A DNA stretch of 64,000 nt from an uncultured Planctomycetaceae bacterium (lineage in GTDB: Bacteria; Planctomycetota; Planctomycetia; Planctomycetales; Planctomycetaceae): contig CALSLT010000004.1 of assembly GCA_943787265.1 (NCBI GenBank), positions 124,001 through 188,000 of the forward strand, in the 5' to 3' direction. The position numbers were made by a program, and so were the translations under genes. Positions 27,433 to 36,471 of the stretch are shown piece after piece (position 1 is the first letter of the stretch; each line of letters begins with the position of its first letter). Under the pieces are notes generated by a model. The model ran no database searches. It saw only the letters and a program-made list of their open reading frames with translations, and had not been told where the DNA came from.

Positions 27433-28377
27433 TCACTTCCGTATCCGCCAGAGGATGATTTTTCCTAGCTGGTCTCTCGAGACTGCGTAGCGACGATCCG
27501 GAGACAGCATGACGGCACCGACGGCTTTTTCGTGGCCTCGCAGGACCATTAGTTCTTTGCCGGCTCTGACGTCCCACACCCAGACGGTGCCGTCGGAGAG
27601 GCCGGTCAGAAGCCGGTCTCCCGATTTCGAGCTGGCAATCGCATAAACGTGCCCACCTGTCACGGTCCCTGCGGCAACTTTGGTTTTCCGCTGGATGTTC
27701 CAGATGTCCCACGCGAAGCCACCACCAAGAATCGCGGCGGTTCCATCGTGGCTGAACTGTCCGCAGTAGTTGTGGTGGCCGTTGTCGATGCGAGTGTAGT
27801 TGCCGGTCGAGGTGTCCCAGAACGTTGTGCGATTGGTGATGCCATTCGACATGGCCAGACGGCAATCAGGAGAAACACTTCTCCAATGCAACTCTTTGGC
27901 CTTCAACCCGATCCGTTGTCGTTCGACTTTCCTGAAGAGGTCCATCACTCGCATGATTCGATCGCTGCCCGTCGTGTAGCCGATCAAGCTGCCATTCTTC
28001 GAGACCGAAAGAATCGTGCTGGGACTACCAGTGTTGGCGGCGACTTCTGAAATCTGCTTGCCGGACTCGGCGTCCCATCGCCTGATAGTTTCATCCTGTC
28101 CGACCGTAACGATCCTCGTCCCGTCCCCCGAATATCGAGCGACCGACACCGGCCTCGTGTGCCCTGACAGGCGAATCGAATTTCTGCCGTCAACGGTATC
28201 AACGATGACGGCATCGTTGCCGTCTGCAAAAACCAGGCGAGTCCCGTTGTTCGAGAAAACTCCGAACTGACTCTTGCCCAACGTTCCCATCCATGACCTG
28301 ACCTCGCCAAGTTCCTGCCCGCGCGCAACCGAGCCAATTGAGACGATCAAACACAGCCATAAAAAACGCAATCGCAA
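27433..28377 (-). CDS. Secreted WD40-repeat protein
   Basis: 314 residues from TTG at 28377 with GGAG upstream; this start supplies a signal peptide (MRLRFLWLCLIVSIGSVARG) that an internal ATG would lose. Several WD repeats are visible: LSGHTRPVSVARYSGDGTRIVTVG, RRWDAESGK, CGQFSHDGTAAILGG, IASSKSGDRLLTGLSDGTVWVWD, and LRGHEKAVGAVMLSPDRRYAVS. They would form one beta-propeller acting as a scaffold outside the cytoplasm. The gene lies 37 bases after the interrupted gene on the same strand. It is itself intact. Confidence 0.85.
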   Translation of the reverse strand: MRLRFLWLCLIVSIGSVARGQELGEVRSWMGTLGKSQFGVFSNNGTRLVFADGNDAVIVDTVDGRNSIRLSGHTRPVSVARYSGDGTRIVTVGQDETIRRWDAESGKQISEVAANTGSPSTILSVSKNGSLIGYTTGSDRIMRVMDLFRKVERQRIGLKAKELHWRSVSPDCRLAMSNGITNRTTFWDTSTGNYTRIDNGHHNYCGQFSHDGTAAILGGGFAWDIWNIQRKTKVAAGTVTGGHVYAIASSKSGDRLLTGLSDGTVWVWDVRAGKELMVLRGHEKAVGAVMLSPDRRYAVSRDQLGKIILWRIRK

Positions 28378-28460
28378 TTCGGATCTCCATACACCAGGCC
28401 ATTGATATGACTCATTAGTCTGCGAGTGCGGCCTGAAGCATTTGCAGCACTTCCTTCTTA

Positions 28461-29392
28461 GAGGCTGACAAAGAACTGGATCTGGGTTGTTTGATTATGC
28501 GGTGTTGTTGAGGATTCTGAAGCAGATGGCAGCGAGTGCCAGGTTGTTCCAGGCGTCGATGATTGTGGCGTGTCTGTCGTAGCGGATTCTCATTCGTCTC
28601 AAACCTTTGATCCAACTGATGGTTCGCTCGACCACCCATCGCTTTCGTCCAAGCTGGCTGCCGTGAGGTTCTTTGCGGCGACGGATGAGTGGTGTGATGC
28701 CGAGAATTCTCAGGATGTCGCGTGTTCCTTCACTATCGTAGCCGGCGTCGGCATAGAGAGTTGCTGGATGCACACGAGGGCGACCGGGCTTTCCGCCAAT
28801 CGTCGGAAACAACACAACCGTCGACAGTATCTGGCAGTGATCGCTGACGTTGGCAGCGGCCGACTGCATCACCAGAGGAGTCCCCTTCGCATCGACAAGA
28901 ACCGTGTATTTTGTGCCTGGTTTACGGCGATCAACAGGGCTGGGACCGCTGCGGTCGCCGCCGCCGAAGGCTCGGACCTGGACCGAATCGATCATGACCG
29001 TTTCCAATTGAAGTTCGTCTTTCCGCTGCAGTTCACGGAGAATCAAACGATGAACTTTCTGCCAGACGTTCGCTTCCTGCCACAACTTCAGTCGCGTCCG
29101 AGCGGTCTCGCCCGAGCACCCCATCTCGCACGGTACATCTTTCCAACGGCAGCCCACAGTCAACACAAACCAGATCACCTTGACCACCGTCGCGTGATCA
29201 ATCGGCTTGCGACCGCCTTGAACTCCCGGTGGTGCTTGCGGTGGCAAAAATGAAACCACATAGTTCAAAAACGCATCCGGCAATTGTGCATCCATGATTC
29301 ACTCCATTGATGATCGGGGTTGAATACGATCATCAGGCGCAAATCTCATGCCGTTTGTCGGATGCTTCTCAAGTCAGTTCTTTGTCAGCCTC
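28461..29392 (-). mobile_element. IS5-family insertion sequence (complete, about 930 bp)
   Basis: Ends carry a perfect 18-base terminal inverted repeat GAGGCTGACAAAGAACTG (28461-28478 and 29375-29392), flanked by TTA on both sides (28458-28460 and 29393-29395), matching the TNA target duplication of several IS5 groups. One transposase gene fills the element. The element lies inside the interrupted gene. Its clean ends and intact transposase suggest recent arrival. Confidence 0.92.
28495..29295 (-). CDS. IS5-family transposase
   Basis: 266 residues in a single uninterrupted frame. The catalytic DDE triad is visible: Asp in VMIDSVQVRAFGGGD, Asp in LYADAGYDSEG, and Glu in RWVVERTISWIKGLRR. The N-terminal half has the IS5-type insert LTVGCRWKDVP and a helix-turn-helix (GCSGETARTRLKLW). 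No frameshift is needed, unlike the programmed two-frame IS5 members. Appears functional. Confidence 0.95.
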   Translation of the reverse strand: MDAQLPDAFLNYVVSFLPPQAPPGVQGGRKPIDHATVVKVIWFVLTVGCRWKDVPCEMGCSGETARTRLKLWQEANVWQKVHRLILRELQRKDELQLETVMIDSVQVRAFGGGDRSGPSPVDRRKPGTKYTVLVDAKGTPLVMQSAAANVSDHCQILSTVVLFPTIGGKPGRPRVHPATLYADAGYDSEGTRDILRILGITPLIRRRKEPHGSQLGRKRWVVERTISWIKGLRRMRIRYDRHATIIDAWNNLALAAICFRILNNTA

Positions 29393-29459
29393 TTAGTAGC
29401 GTGAAATGTATGTTCGGGGTTTTCAAATTCAGGGATTGTCAAGTGAGAGTATTTAACCC

Positions 29460-30585
29460 GGCGGATTCACATCTGAAGTGCAACGGATCAGAACTCAGCT
29501 CTGGTTCGGACGGGATGGGCTTCGAGGCGGTTTACTGCTGGAAAGTGAACACCGCAGGGAGTTGGATAGTTGTGCGAACAATGCACTATTCAACGGAGAA
29601 CCTGCGATGCCGTACCACCAGCTTACTCTTGAAGAACGCGAAGTCATCTCTCAGTTACATTATTCGGGCACTGGTCCGACAAAGATCGCTCAGCACTTGA
29701 ATCGTTCTCCGTCGACCATCAGTCGCGAACTGTCTCGCAACAGGGATTCGGAAGGCTATCGAGCCGTGGCCGCTCAGGAACGAACTGCCCGACGTCGTCG
29801 CGAGCGTCCGCTCATCCGGAAGATGGACGATCCTTTCATCAACGAGTCAGTCCGTAGCGGATTGTCTCAGGAGTGGTCACCGGAAGAAATCGCTGGCCGG
29901 ATGAAGCGAGATTACCGCCGGACACAATCGAGACGAGTGTCGTATCAGACGATCTACCGCTGGCTGGAGACCTGCGAATACCGCAGCCATTTCCGCTCGT
30001 TCCTGCGTCACGGTCGTTATCGCAAACGTCGGGGCATTGACGGACGAGGCCGCATCAGAAACCGCGTCAGCATCGAGCAGCGTCCGGCAAAAGTCGATTC
30101 ACGCCGCCGCTTCGGTGACTGGGAGGGCGACACGGTTCACGGTGCAGATCACTCCGGCATGATCATGACCTGTGTGGAACGCAAGAGCGGATTTTTGATC
30201 ACAGCAAAGATGAAAAACGGCACCAGCGCCCGGCTGAACGCTGCCAAAGAACGAGCGTTCCGCATCATCCCGCCAACGCTGCGTCAGACACTGACCGTCG
30301 ACAACGGCAAGGAATTCTCCGGCCATGAACAACTGAGCAAGCGTCTGCAGATCGCCATCTACTTTGCACACGCCTACTCCTCGAACGAGCGAGCAACAAA
30401 CGAAAACACCAACGGCCTGCTGCGTCAGTACTTCCCGAAGAAGACCGACTTCCGAGACATCTCACACAACGCCCTTGCACACGTCACGAACCGGCTCAAC
30501 AATCGACCTCGAAAGAGACTCAACTATCTCACTCCACTCGAAGTTCTCACAAAAGCCGGCTTTGCACTTCAGATGTGAATCCGCC
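29460..30585 (+). mobile_element. IS30-family insertion sequence (complete, about 1.13 kb)
   Basis: Ends carry a 24-base inverted repeat GGCGGATTCACATCTGAAGTGCAA (29460-29483) with the matching arm at 30562-30585. The stop codon of the transposase (30576-30578) lies within the right arm. Flanking bases are CCC on the left (29457-29459) and CCCC on the right, consistent with a 3-bp target duplication. It is in the opposite orientation to the IS5-like element, 67 bases away. Confidence 0.88.
29607..30578 (+). CDS. IS30-family transposase
   Basis: 323 residues from ATG at 29607 (MPYHQLTLEE). The N-terminal helix-turn-helix is typical (TKIAQHLNRSPSTISRELSRN). The catalytic part has the DDE residues in GDWEGDTVHGADH, LTVDNGKEFSGHE and NENTNGLLRQYFP. 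The frame is intact and probably functional. The in-frame upstream extension to 29478 overlaps the left inverted repeat and is not needed. Confidence 0.95.
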   Translation: MPYHQLTLEEREVISQLHYSGTGPTKIAQHLNRSPSTISRELSRNRDSEGYRAVAAQERTARRRRERPLIRKMDDPFINESVRSGLSQEWSPEEIAGRMKRDYRRTQSRRVSYQTIYRWLETCEYRSHFRSFLRHGRYRKRRGIDGRGRIRNRVSIEQRPAKVDSRRRFGDWEGDTVHGADHSGMIMTCVERKSGFLITAKMKNGTSARLNAAKERAFRIIPPTLRQTLTVDNGKEFSGHEQLSKRLQIAIYFAHAYSSNERATNENTNGLLRQYFPKKTDFRDISHNALAHVTNRLNNRPRKRLNYLTPLEVLTKAGFALQM

Positions 30586-32675
30586 CCCCAATTCGCTTCA
30601 TCGCTCGAACACCGTAAGTGTTTTCCATACCACGTTCGTATGCAGTCGCAGTGATCACCTTCTTGCCGCTCCACCAGCTTTGATCACCTTGCCAATAATC
30701 TCTATCAATAAAGTCGCCATAGGAACCGAAACCTGCCAATACGCAGCATTTGCCGAATCGTGCAAATGGTTCGGAAGACTTGAGTTCGTCTCTTAGAACG
30801 GAACCTGCTCCCTCATACGCGACGATGACTATATCTCTTGGCGAATCTTTGTATTCGCTATCGATGACTTTCCCCAGTCTTGGCGATTTCAACTCACCGC
30901 TTCGATAAATTTGGTCGCGATCTCGCCACGAAAAGGACCTCGGAGATTGCATCCCTCTACCACTGATTCCAATGATTTTGCACTGAAATTGTTCCGCAAT
31001 CGATTGAATTTCAACCTGCTCAAAAAAAGACTTTGGCGATGTGCCCCACGGAGGAAGGATGAAAATCACAGGAGAATCAGGATGGATTTTCTGTGCACTG
31101 ATTCTCAATACCTGTCGTTTGTCGTGCTTTTGCCAGTAGGCCGTACGGGAATCCAGTAAGTCGCCAATTCCCGGAGGATTAGGTTGTTTCAGTTGTTTAT
31201 AACGAACTGATTCTTCGAGCAATGCCCTTTGTTTCCAGTACCCAACAATACACTCTGAAGTAGTGTATTCTGCTGGAAGGTTCGCGAGGCGCAACATTTT
31301 TTCTCCATTTCTTCGACGAACTCCCCAGTAAATGAATGGGACAGCGTCGTCATATTGTTTTGCCTCAACCAGAGAGTCAGCCTTGGCCTTCAACTCTGAA
31401 CCAGGAAGAAGTAACAGGTTCGTCCCATCAATGATCCACGAAGGTGTTGTGCGTTGCCGTGGGGCTGGGAAGGGAGAGGGACAGTTGCTACGGACTGCGA
31501 TCCGCGACTCCCAGTCCTGCTCAAAGACAGAATATGGCAACGGTTCAATTGTGATCGAGTCAATCAGAGTTTGCTGAGCTGCTTCGGCGTGCTGCCAGCC
31601 GGAGTCATGGCTCAAGACAACAAGAACTCCATGATCCTGCACAACGAACGTCGCAACAGTGGCAGTAACATCCGTGTGCGAGACTGAAGCATAGGCCCCA
31701 TCAAAGCCGTTGCGGTCGATTGCAGATATTTCCTGCTCAATAGCACCCAGCCTGTCTTGCGATTGCTGCACGGTCTCTTGGAGCAATTAAACTGCGAGCT
31801 GGGGAGGAGTGATTTTGCCTGTCAGCATTGACTCCAGTGCGGCTAAGTCCAAGGGAATAACAGAAAGCTCTACATAGCATTCTTCTGTTCTGGCAACGAA
31901 TGCTGGTAGCCGAGACTTTGATTTATCGAATGCAATTTCAGGATTGCCAGGAAATGCTGCTGACGCCATTCCTGACGGGTGTGGAAACGTTTTCCAATCT
32001 TCTGGATGCGTTGATTTTCGGATCGGCACGTCTGACAACTCAGATGCAATTTCAGCAATTTCGGATTCGCGTTGATCGTCGGAAGAAGACGATTTGAGCA
32101 AGTACTTCGTTGCATTAGACGCGACAAAGAAGCCTACAATCGTCATCAGAATAATTCCGATTCTCTTGAGGACTGTCCCCAAATTTCCGCCGTCTGACGT
32201 TCGTCTATTCTGACGGTGTGATCGCTGAGTATCCTTTCTCTTCTTCGGAATCGGATGCTCTGAATAGGTTTCCACTTCGTCATCTGGGCGTTGCCAATCA
32301 GTCTGTGCGGGCTCGTCGGAATATGAACTCAAGTCGAGCTCTTCCCAATCCAAGTCCGATTCGTCATGTCCAACTTGGGAGTCCAACTCAGGATTCTCTT
32401 CCACACGTTCTTCAAGCTCAGGAACCTGAATCGAGCAACTGCACTTTGGGCACTGAATTTTCTTGCCTTGAAGACGATCTTTGACACGAATTCGCGAACT
32501 GCAACTCTGGCATACAATGGTCTGCGACATAAGTGGCTCTCTCGTGCTCAGGTGGAAAATTCCAATTCATCTCGAAGTGCATTTTGCACTACATCTAATT
32601 CTGGCAGCGTGTCCTGATCAATCCAAGCTGCCTACAAGATGAGCTTAACTGTTGCCTCTCAACCGTGATCGAATT

Positions 32676-33485
32676 TCACGTACTTGGTGTCCAGATTCGT
32701 TTTTTTGCGGCCTTTGGAGACTCACCATTTCGTGGTTGGCGGCGGGCTTTGAGGCGGACGTAGGGGGCGATGTAGCGGCCTCGGTGGCGGAAGTGGCCGG
32801 GTTGGGCGTGGGGGTCGCCTCGGTAGGGTTCTCGCAGGTCTTCCAGAACGAAGCCTGATCGGCACAGCTCGCCGACAAGCTGATCCCAGCGGTGCATGTA
32901 CTCGACGGCACCGGGCTCGCGGTAAGCAACGTCGGTCGTCGCGGGCAGCGGGCCGTCGTGGTAGTACTGAATGCCGAGCACGTAGTTGTCGTGATGGTCT
33001 CGGCGGACGATCTGCAGACTGGTTGGCTGCTTGTGCTGACTGATGTAAAGGGCATTGTCTCTGGAGACGCGAGCGATCTCTCGATAGACGCGGCCGATGT
33101 CCGAGACGTAGCACGTGCTGACCGGCTGGTGCACGATGTCGAAGTACGCGTCGTCGAACTCCGAAAGGTCATCCATCGATGTCTCGACGCAGTTCACTTT
33201 GAGCTTGCGTCGCTCGGCCTCACGCTGATCCAGAGCGAGCATCGAAGGACTGAGATCCACAACAGAAACGTTCGCTCCGGCCGCGGCGTAAAGAATCGAT
33301 TGCCACCCACCTCCGCCAGCCAGGCACAGCACGTTCAGGCCGGTAACGCTCGGTGGAAGCCAGCCGCGGGTTTCCAGCGTCTGCAGAGGGTTCTGCAGTT
33401 CTTCGTCCGTCGCGACGCTGGCGAACTGGCTGCCGGTTTCGGCCAGGCGATTCCACGCAGCTCGGTTCTGATTGACGTTGGTCAT
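32676..33485 (-). CDS. SAM-dependent methyltransferase
   Basis: 269 residues from ATG at 33485 (MTNVNQNRAAWNRLA). Residues 60-180 have a class I methyltransferase core: LCLAGGGGWQSI (motif I), VSVVDLSPSMLALD and FDIVHQPVSTCYVSDI. The start NRAAWNRLAE resembles the family that begins WNxxA. The C-terminal part is basic and Arg-rich. The substrate is unknown. It lies about 164 bases after the TPR-like gene, with a large palindrome between them. Confidence 0.82.
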   Translation of the reverse strand: MTNVNQNRAAWNRLAETGSQFASVATDEELQNPLQTLETRGWLPPSVTGLNVLCLAGGGGWQSILYAAAGANVSVVDLSPSMLALDQREAERRKLKVNCVETSMDDLSEFDDAYFDIVHQPVSTCYVSDIGRVYREIARVSRDNALYISQHKQPTSLQIVRRDHHDNYVLGIQYYHDGPLPATTDVAYREPGAVEYMHRWDQLVGELCRSGFVLEDLREPYRGDPHAQPGHFRHRGRYIAPYVRLKARRQPRNGESPKAAKKRIWTPST

Positions 33486-33511
33486 GACGGAATCCGACAA
33501 CGAGCGTATAT

Positions 33512-33633
33512 TCACTCTCCCTCTGGGAGGGTCGAGCGACAGCGAGGGGAGGGGCAGAGGTTAAGTATCTGGATTTCGAACAATTCGCCGCCCTCCCCGC
33601 TCGTTCCTCGCGACCCTCCCAGAGGGAGAGTGA
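33512..33633. repeat. Palindromic intergenic repeat with perfect 23-bp arms
   Basis: Left arm TCACTCTCCCTCTGGGAGGGTCG (33512-33534) and right arm at 33611-33633 are exact reverse complements; the inner flanks (AGCGAGGGGAGGG and CCCTCCCCGCTCG) also pair imperfectly. Each arm contains a smaller hairpin (CTCCCTCTGGGAG). It lies between the TPR-like and methyltransferase genes. A similar element is at 36306-36452, so this is probably one family of dispersed repeats. Confidence 0.85.
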
Positions 33634-33648
33634 TGTCTAAGGAACTGA

Positions 33649-34800
33649 CTACGAACTCTGAACAATCGCGGCTGTGTAGGCGACGAGATCGCCCTTCGCT
33701 TTCGATGCTTCCGCCCAGGCGTCCAGCTTTCCGGCTTTCGTGCAGAGTTCTGCAAACGAAAACGTCTGCTCTTCCAGGAAGCGCAGATGTTTCTCGGCGA
33801 CTTCCATTGCCTGGTCGATGCGGTCGCAACGGATCAGCAGGTCGACCATCACGTACGCGATCATCTGCTGATCAGGCTCGTCCGGTTCGGCGTCGAGTTT
33901 CTGCTGGAAGTACGCCATCGCCTCGTCAACGTTCCGACCGAGCAGCACGTTCAGGAAGTGCTGGTGCGATGGGTAGAAATCTTCGAACGGTGCCTCGCCG
34001 GGGTACTGGAACTGCGTGTCCAGGTTGCAGCCGTAGTCGGCCAGTTGCACGGCCAGTTCGAGTTCCGGCGTGCCAGGATCGAGGAACCTTGCAAACCGCA
34101 CGACCGAGTTCAGATGCGACACGTCGATGTGGTAGTTGCCTTCCTGAAACAGCCACTCGCGGCCCATGATCAGTTCTCGCAGAGTCGGTTCGTTCGCCGA
34201 TGGCGGAAGCGGCATGCGACGTTCGACTTCCGACTTCACCGTCATGACCAGCTCGTCATAAAGATGGCTGACGATCATCGCCGCCGCCTTCTGCCGATTT
34301 TCTCCTTCCAGCCCCTGCATGGCCTGGTCCATCGCCGTAATCGTGTTGCACGTTCCGTTGGACTGAAGCAAAAACTGCAGGCCTCGGACCGGGTTCGCCC
34401 CTTCGTACAACGCGATGTTGATCAGCTCCTGAGATTTCTCGTAGTCCTCAGGCAGCGTCGCGGTTTCGAGAGCTTCGGCGACCGCGTCCGGTTCCTGAAT
34501 CGTGCGGAAGTAAACCCAGGCTTCGCTAAGCTGATCGCTCTTGAGAAACAGCGTGCCGGTTTCGCGAGCACAATCGACGTAGTATCTTTCGAAATCCGCT
34601 CGCTGACCGGCCGGGACGTCATCCAGGGACGTCGGATTCAGCAGTGACAGACCGAGTTCGTTCTTCTTTTTCATCAGCAGAGCGTCAAACACTCGGTGAT
34701 AGTTTTTCTCTTCACGCAGAGTTTCGATCAGCAGGTCGATCGCCGCCTGCGGCCCCTCAGAAGATTTCAGCTCAGCGATTCGATCAAAAGCGGTGGTCAT
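33649..34800 (-). CDS. TPR-like helical protein of unknown function
   Basis: 383 residues, almost all helical, with repeats of TPR-like spacing but no clear consensus (for example ELSEAWVYFRTIQEPDAVAEALETA-type helices and VDEAMAYFQQKLDAEPDEPDQQM near the C-terminus). No signal peptide or membrane segment is apparent. It is conserved in planctomycetes, from my memory of the family; a scaffold role is likely but the function is unknown. Divergent from rsgA, with about 217 bases of intergenic DNA. Confidence 0.7.
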   Translation of the reverse strand: MTTAFDRIAELKSSEGPQAAIDLLIETLREEKNYHRVFDALLMKKKNELGLSLLNPTSLDDVPAGQRADFERYYVDCARETGTLFLKSDQLSEAWVYFRTIQEPDAVAEALETATLPEDYEKSQELINIALYEGANPVRGLQFLLQSNGTCNTITAMDQAMQGLEGENRQKAAAMIVSHLYDELVMTVKSEVERRMPLPPSANEPTLRELIMGREWLFQEGNYHIDVSHLNSVVRFARFLDPGTPELELAVQLADYGCNLDTQFQYPGEAPFEDFYPSHQHFLNVLLGRNVDEAMAYFQQKLDAEPDEPDQQMIAYVMVDLLIRCDRIDQAMEVAEKHLRFLEEQTFSFAELCTKAGKLDAWAEASKAKGDLVAYTAAIVQSS

Positions 34801-35017
34801 AACGACTCCTGTTTGGATATCTCAGGCCCGGTTGGAACTCTGAGGGCGGGAAAAGCTCAGCCGCAGAATTTTCGGGCGGCGAACCTTTGTTGCATCGGCG
34901 GATCCGTGGAATCCGGCTAGTATGCAACTCCCGGTTCGATATTGCAAAATACAGTGATTCCTGCCGGCCAAACTGAGTGTAACTGCCCCAATTTAATGAC
35001 GTGACGTCGGAGTCCTC

Positions 35018-36184
35018 GTGGCGAAACGCGGTAAGAACAAACAGAAACAGCGGGTTGCGTTCAAAAAGAATCGCGGCAAGCGGTCGCGGAACGACAACAA
35101 ACTGACTCGCGATGCGTCGGGAATTACCGATGCCGACGACGCAGCCGGCGCTCGCGTCGAGGATTTGCCTTCTGCCGAACGGCTGTCTGGGAAGGGCGAT
35201 CTGACTCGATCTCGGACGGTCATCGTTCAGGACGGAGACGACGCATCGGGCGAGTTGACGATCGAAGTCGACGAGTCCAATTGCCAGACCGGCCGGATTC
35301 TCAGCGCGACGGGTTTGAACTCGATCGTGCAAACAGACGCCGGAGAACGCTACGAATGCACCGTTCGGCGAGTCGTCCGGACAATGTCGAGAGACGCTCG
35401 CAACGCGGTCGTGGCTGGTGACATCGTGCTGTTTCAGAAGCTGGACGAAGAACACGGGGTCATTGAACGCGTCGATCCGAGACGAAGCACGCTTTCACGA
35501 GGCAGCAAACGGCACGAGCACGTGATCGTGTCAAACGTCGATCAGGTCGTGATTGTGATGTCTGCCGTCGACCCGGTGCTCAAGCCGAGCCTCATTGACA
35601 GGTTCATCATCAGCGCGGCCAAAGGCGGTACCGAAGCAATTGTCTGCATTAATAAAGCAGACCTTATTGACCCGGTGGACCTGCAGCCGATTCTCGGGCT
35701 GTACGGCCAGCTCGGCTACCAGACCGTTCTGACAAGTGCCGAAACCGGTGGCGGGATACCGTTGCTGCGAAATCTGCTTAAAGACAAGCAGTCGGTCTTC
35801 ACCGGCCAGAGCGGCGTCGGAAAATCGTCGCTGCTTAACACGATCCAGCCGGGGCTGGCACAGCCGACCAAAGACATCAGCACCTGGACGCACAAGGGAA
35901 AACACACGACTCGGCGAGCGATTCTGGTCGCTCTGGAATTCGGCGGCTGGGTCGTCGACACGCCAGGCATCCGGCAACTCGGTCTGTGGGACGTCATCCC
36001 TGAAGAAGTCGAAGGGTTCTTCGTCGAATTCCGACCGTTCGTTGCCCTGTGCCGATTCCCGGACTGCTCACACACTCACGAAACCGGCTGCCGAGTGAAA
36101 CAGGCCGTTTCCGACGCCCTCATTACGAGAACCCGCTACCACAGCTACCTCAGAATCATGTCCGGGCAGGAAGAAGACGAGTAA
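35018..36184 (+). CDS. rsgA: Ribosome biogenesis GTPase RsgA
   Basis: 388 residues from GTG at 35018 (five bases after GGAG). It has the circularly permuted GTPase order typical of RsgA: G4 CINKADLIDP, G5 TSAETG, then G1 GQSGVGKSSLLN, and G3 DTPGIRQLGL. A C-terminal zinc cluster is present (RFPDCSHTHETGCRVK). An N-terminal OB-fold-like part contains GDIVLFQKLDEEHGVIERVDPRRSTLSR. The first 40 residues are unusually Lys/Arg-rich. RsgA matures the 30S subunit with GTP hydrolysis. Confidence 0.95.
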   Translation: MAKRGKNKQKQRVAFKKNRGKRSRNDNKLTRDASGITDADDAAGARVEDLPSAERLSGKGDLTRSRTVIVQDGDDASGELTIEVDESNCQTGRILSATGLNSIVQTDAGERYECTVRRVVRTMSRDARNAVVAGDIVLFQKLDEEHGVIERVDPRRSTLSRGSKRHEHVIVSNVDQVVIVMSAVDPVLKPSLIDRFIISAAKGGTEAIVCINKADLIDPVDLQPILGLYGQLGYQTVLTSAETGGGIPLLRNLLKDKQSVFTGQSGVGKSSLLNTIQPGLAQPTKDISTWTHKGKHTTRRAILVALEFGGWVVDTPGIRQLGLWDVIPEEVEGFFVEFRPFVALCRFPDCSHTHETGCRVKQAVSDALITRTRYHSYLRIMSGQEEDE

Positions 36185-36305
36185 CCACGTCTCGGTCTGC
36201 ACGCCCGTCACCACGATTCATCTTGCCCGAAATCGCCACTTTGGCTCTGCTACCGCGTTCTGCGACTACCACAAACTTCACTCAGCTCGGCAACCATCCT
36301 CCATG

Positions 36306-36452
36306 TCACCTCTCCCTTTGGGAGAGGTCGGCCTCTCAGGGCCGGGAGAGGGTTCGCATTTTGAATGAGTGGGGCGATCGGAATCAGATTCAGTCGCACA
36401 CCCCCTCACTCGCGGCTGAGACCGCGACCTCTCCCCCAAGGGGGCGAGGTGA
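36306..36452. repeat. Palindromic repeat, related to the 33.5 kb element
   Basis: Left arm TCACCTCTCCCTTTGGGAG (36306 onward) and right arm CGACCTCTCCCCCAAGGGG (36425-36452) are imperfect reverse complements; each contains a smaller hairpin (CTCTCCCTTTGGGAGAG). It lies between rsgA and the next gene, which begins 20 bases later, so it may affect transcription. Confidence 0.8.
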
Positions 36453-36471
36453 CCAGAGAAGGAAACCCGCC

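Larger units (their letters stand above)
28415..32530 (-). pseudogene. Zinc-ribbon membrane protein gene broken by a stop codon and two insertion sequences
   Basis: A single coding frame runs on the minus strand from ATG at 32530 but is interrupted three times. Codon 248 (31787-31789) is TAA. An IS30-like element occupies 29460-30585, and an IS5-like element 28461-29392. Removing each element with one copy of its 3-bp duplication (CCC and TTA) gives a continuous frame of 435 more codons ending at 28415. The product would be about 683 residues: an N-terminal zinc ribbon (CQSCSSRIR ... CPKCS, residues 7-32), an Asp/Glu/Arg-rich stretch, one membrane helix (about 125-143), and a large extracytoplasmic part whose C-terminal half resembles an alpha/beta hydrolase (VIFILPPWG, DIVIVAYEGAG). 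The TAA could be a single-base change from CAA or GAA. The gene is surely inactive as a full-length product. Confidence 0.85.

Noticed and set aside
28570..29253. A 227-codon plus-strand open frame
   Set aside because: Antisense to the IS5-family transposase, which has a complete DDE triad.
31760..31790. Two separate genes meeting at the TAA near 31787
   Set aside because: The downstream frame continues in register, its only start would be TTG with no ribosome site, and the sequence reads as one domain across the stop.
32892..34169. A 425-codon plus-strand open frame
   Set aside because: It overlaps the methyltransferase and TPR-like genes on the other strand, both of which have real family features; the frame itself is Arg/Pro rich with no recognised motif.
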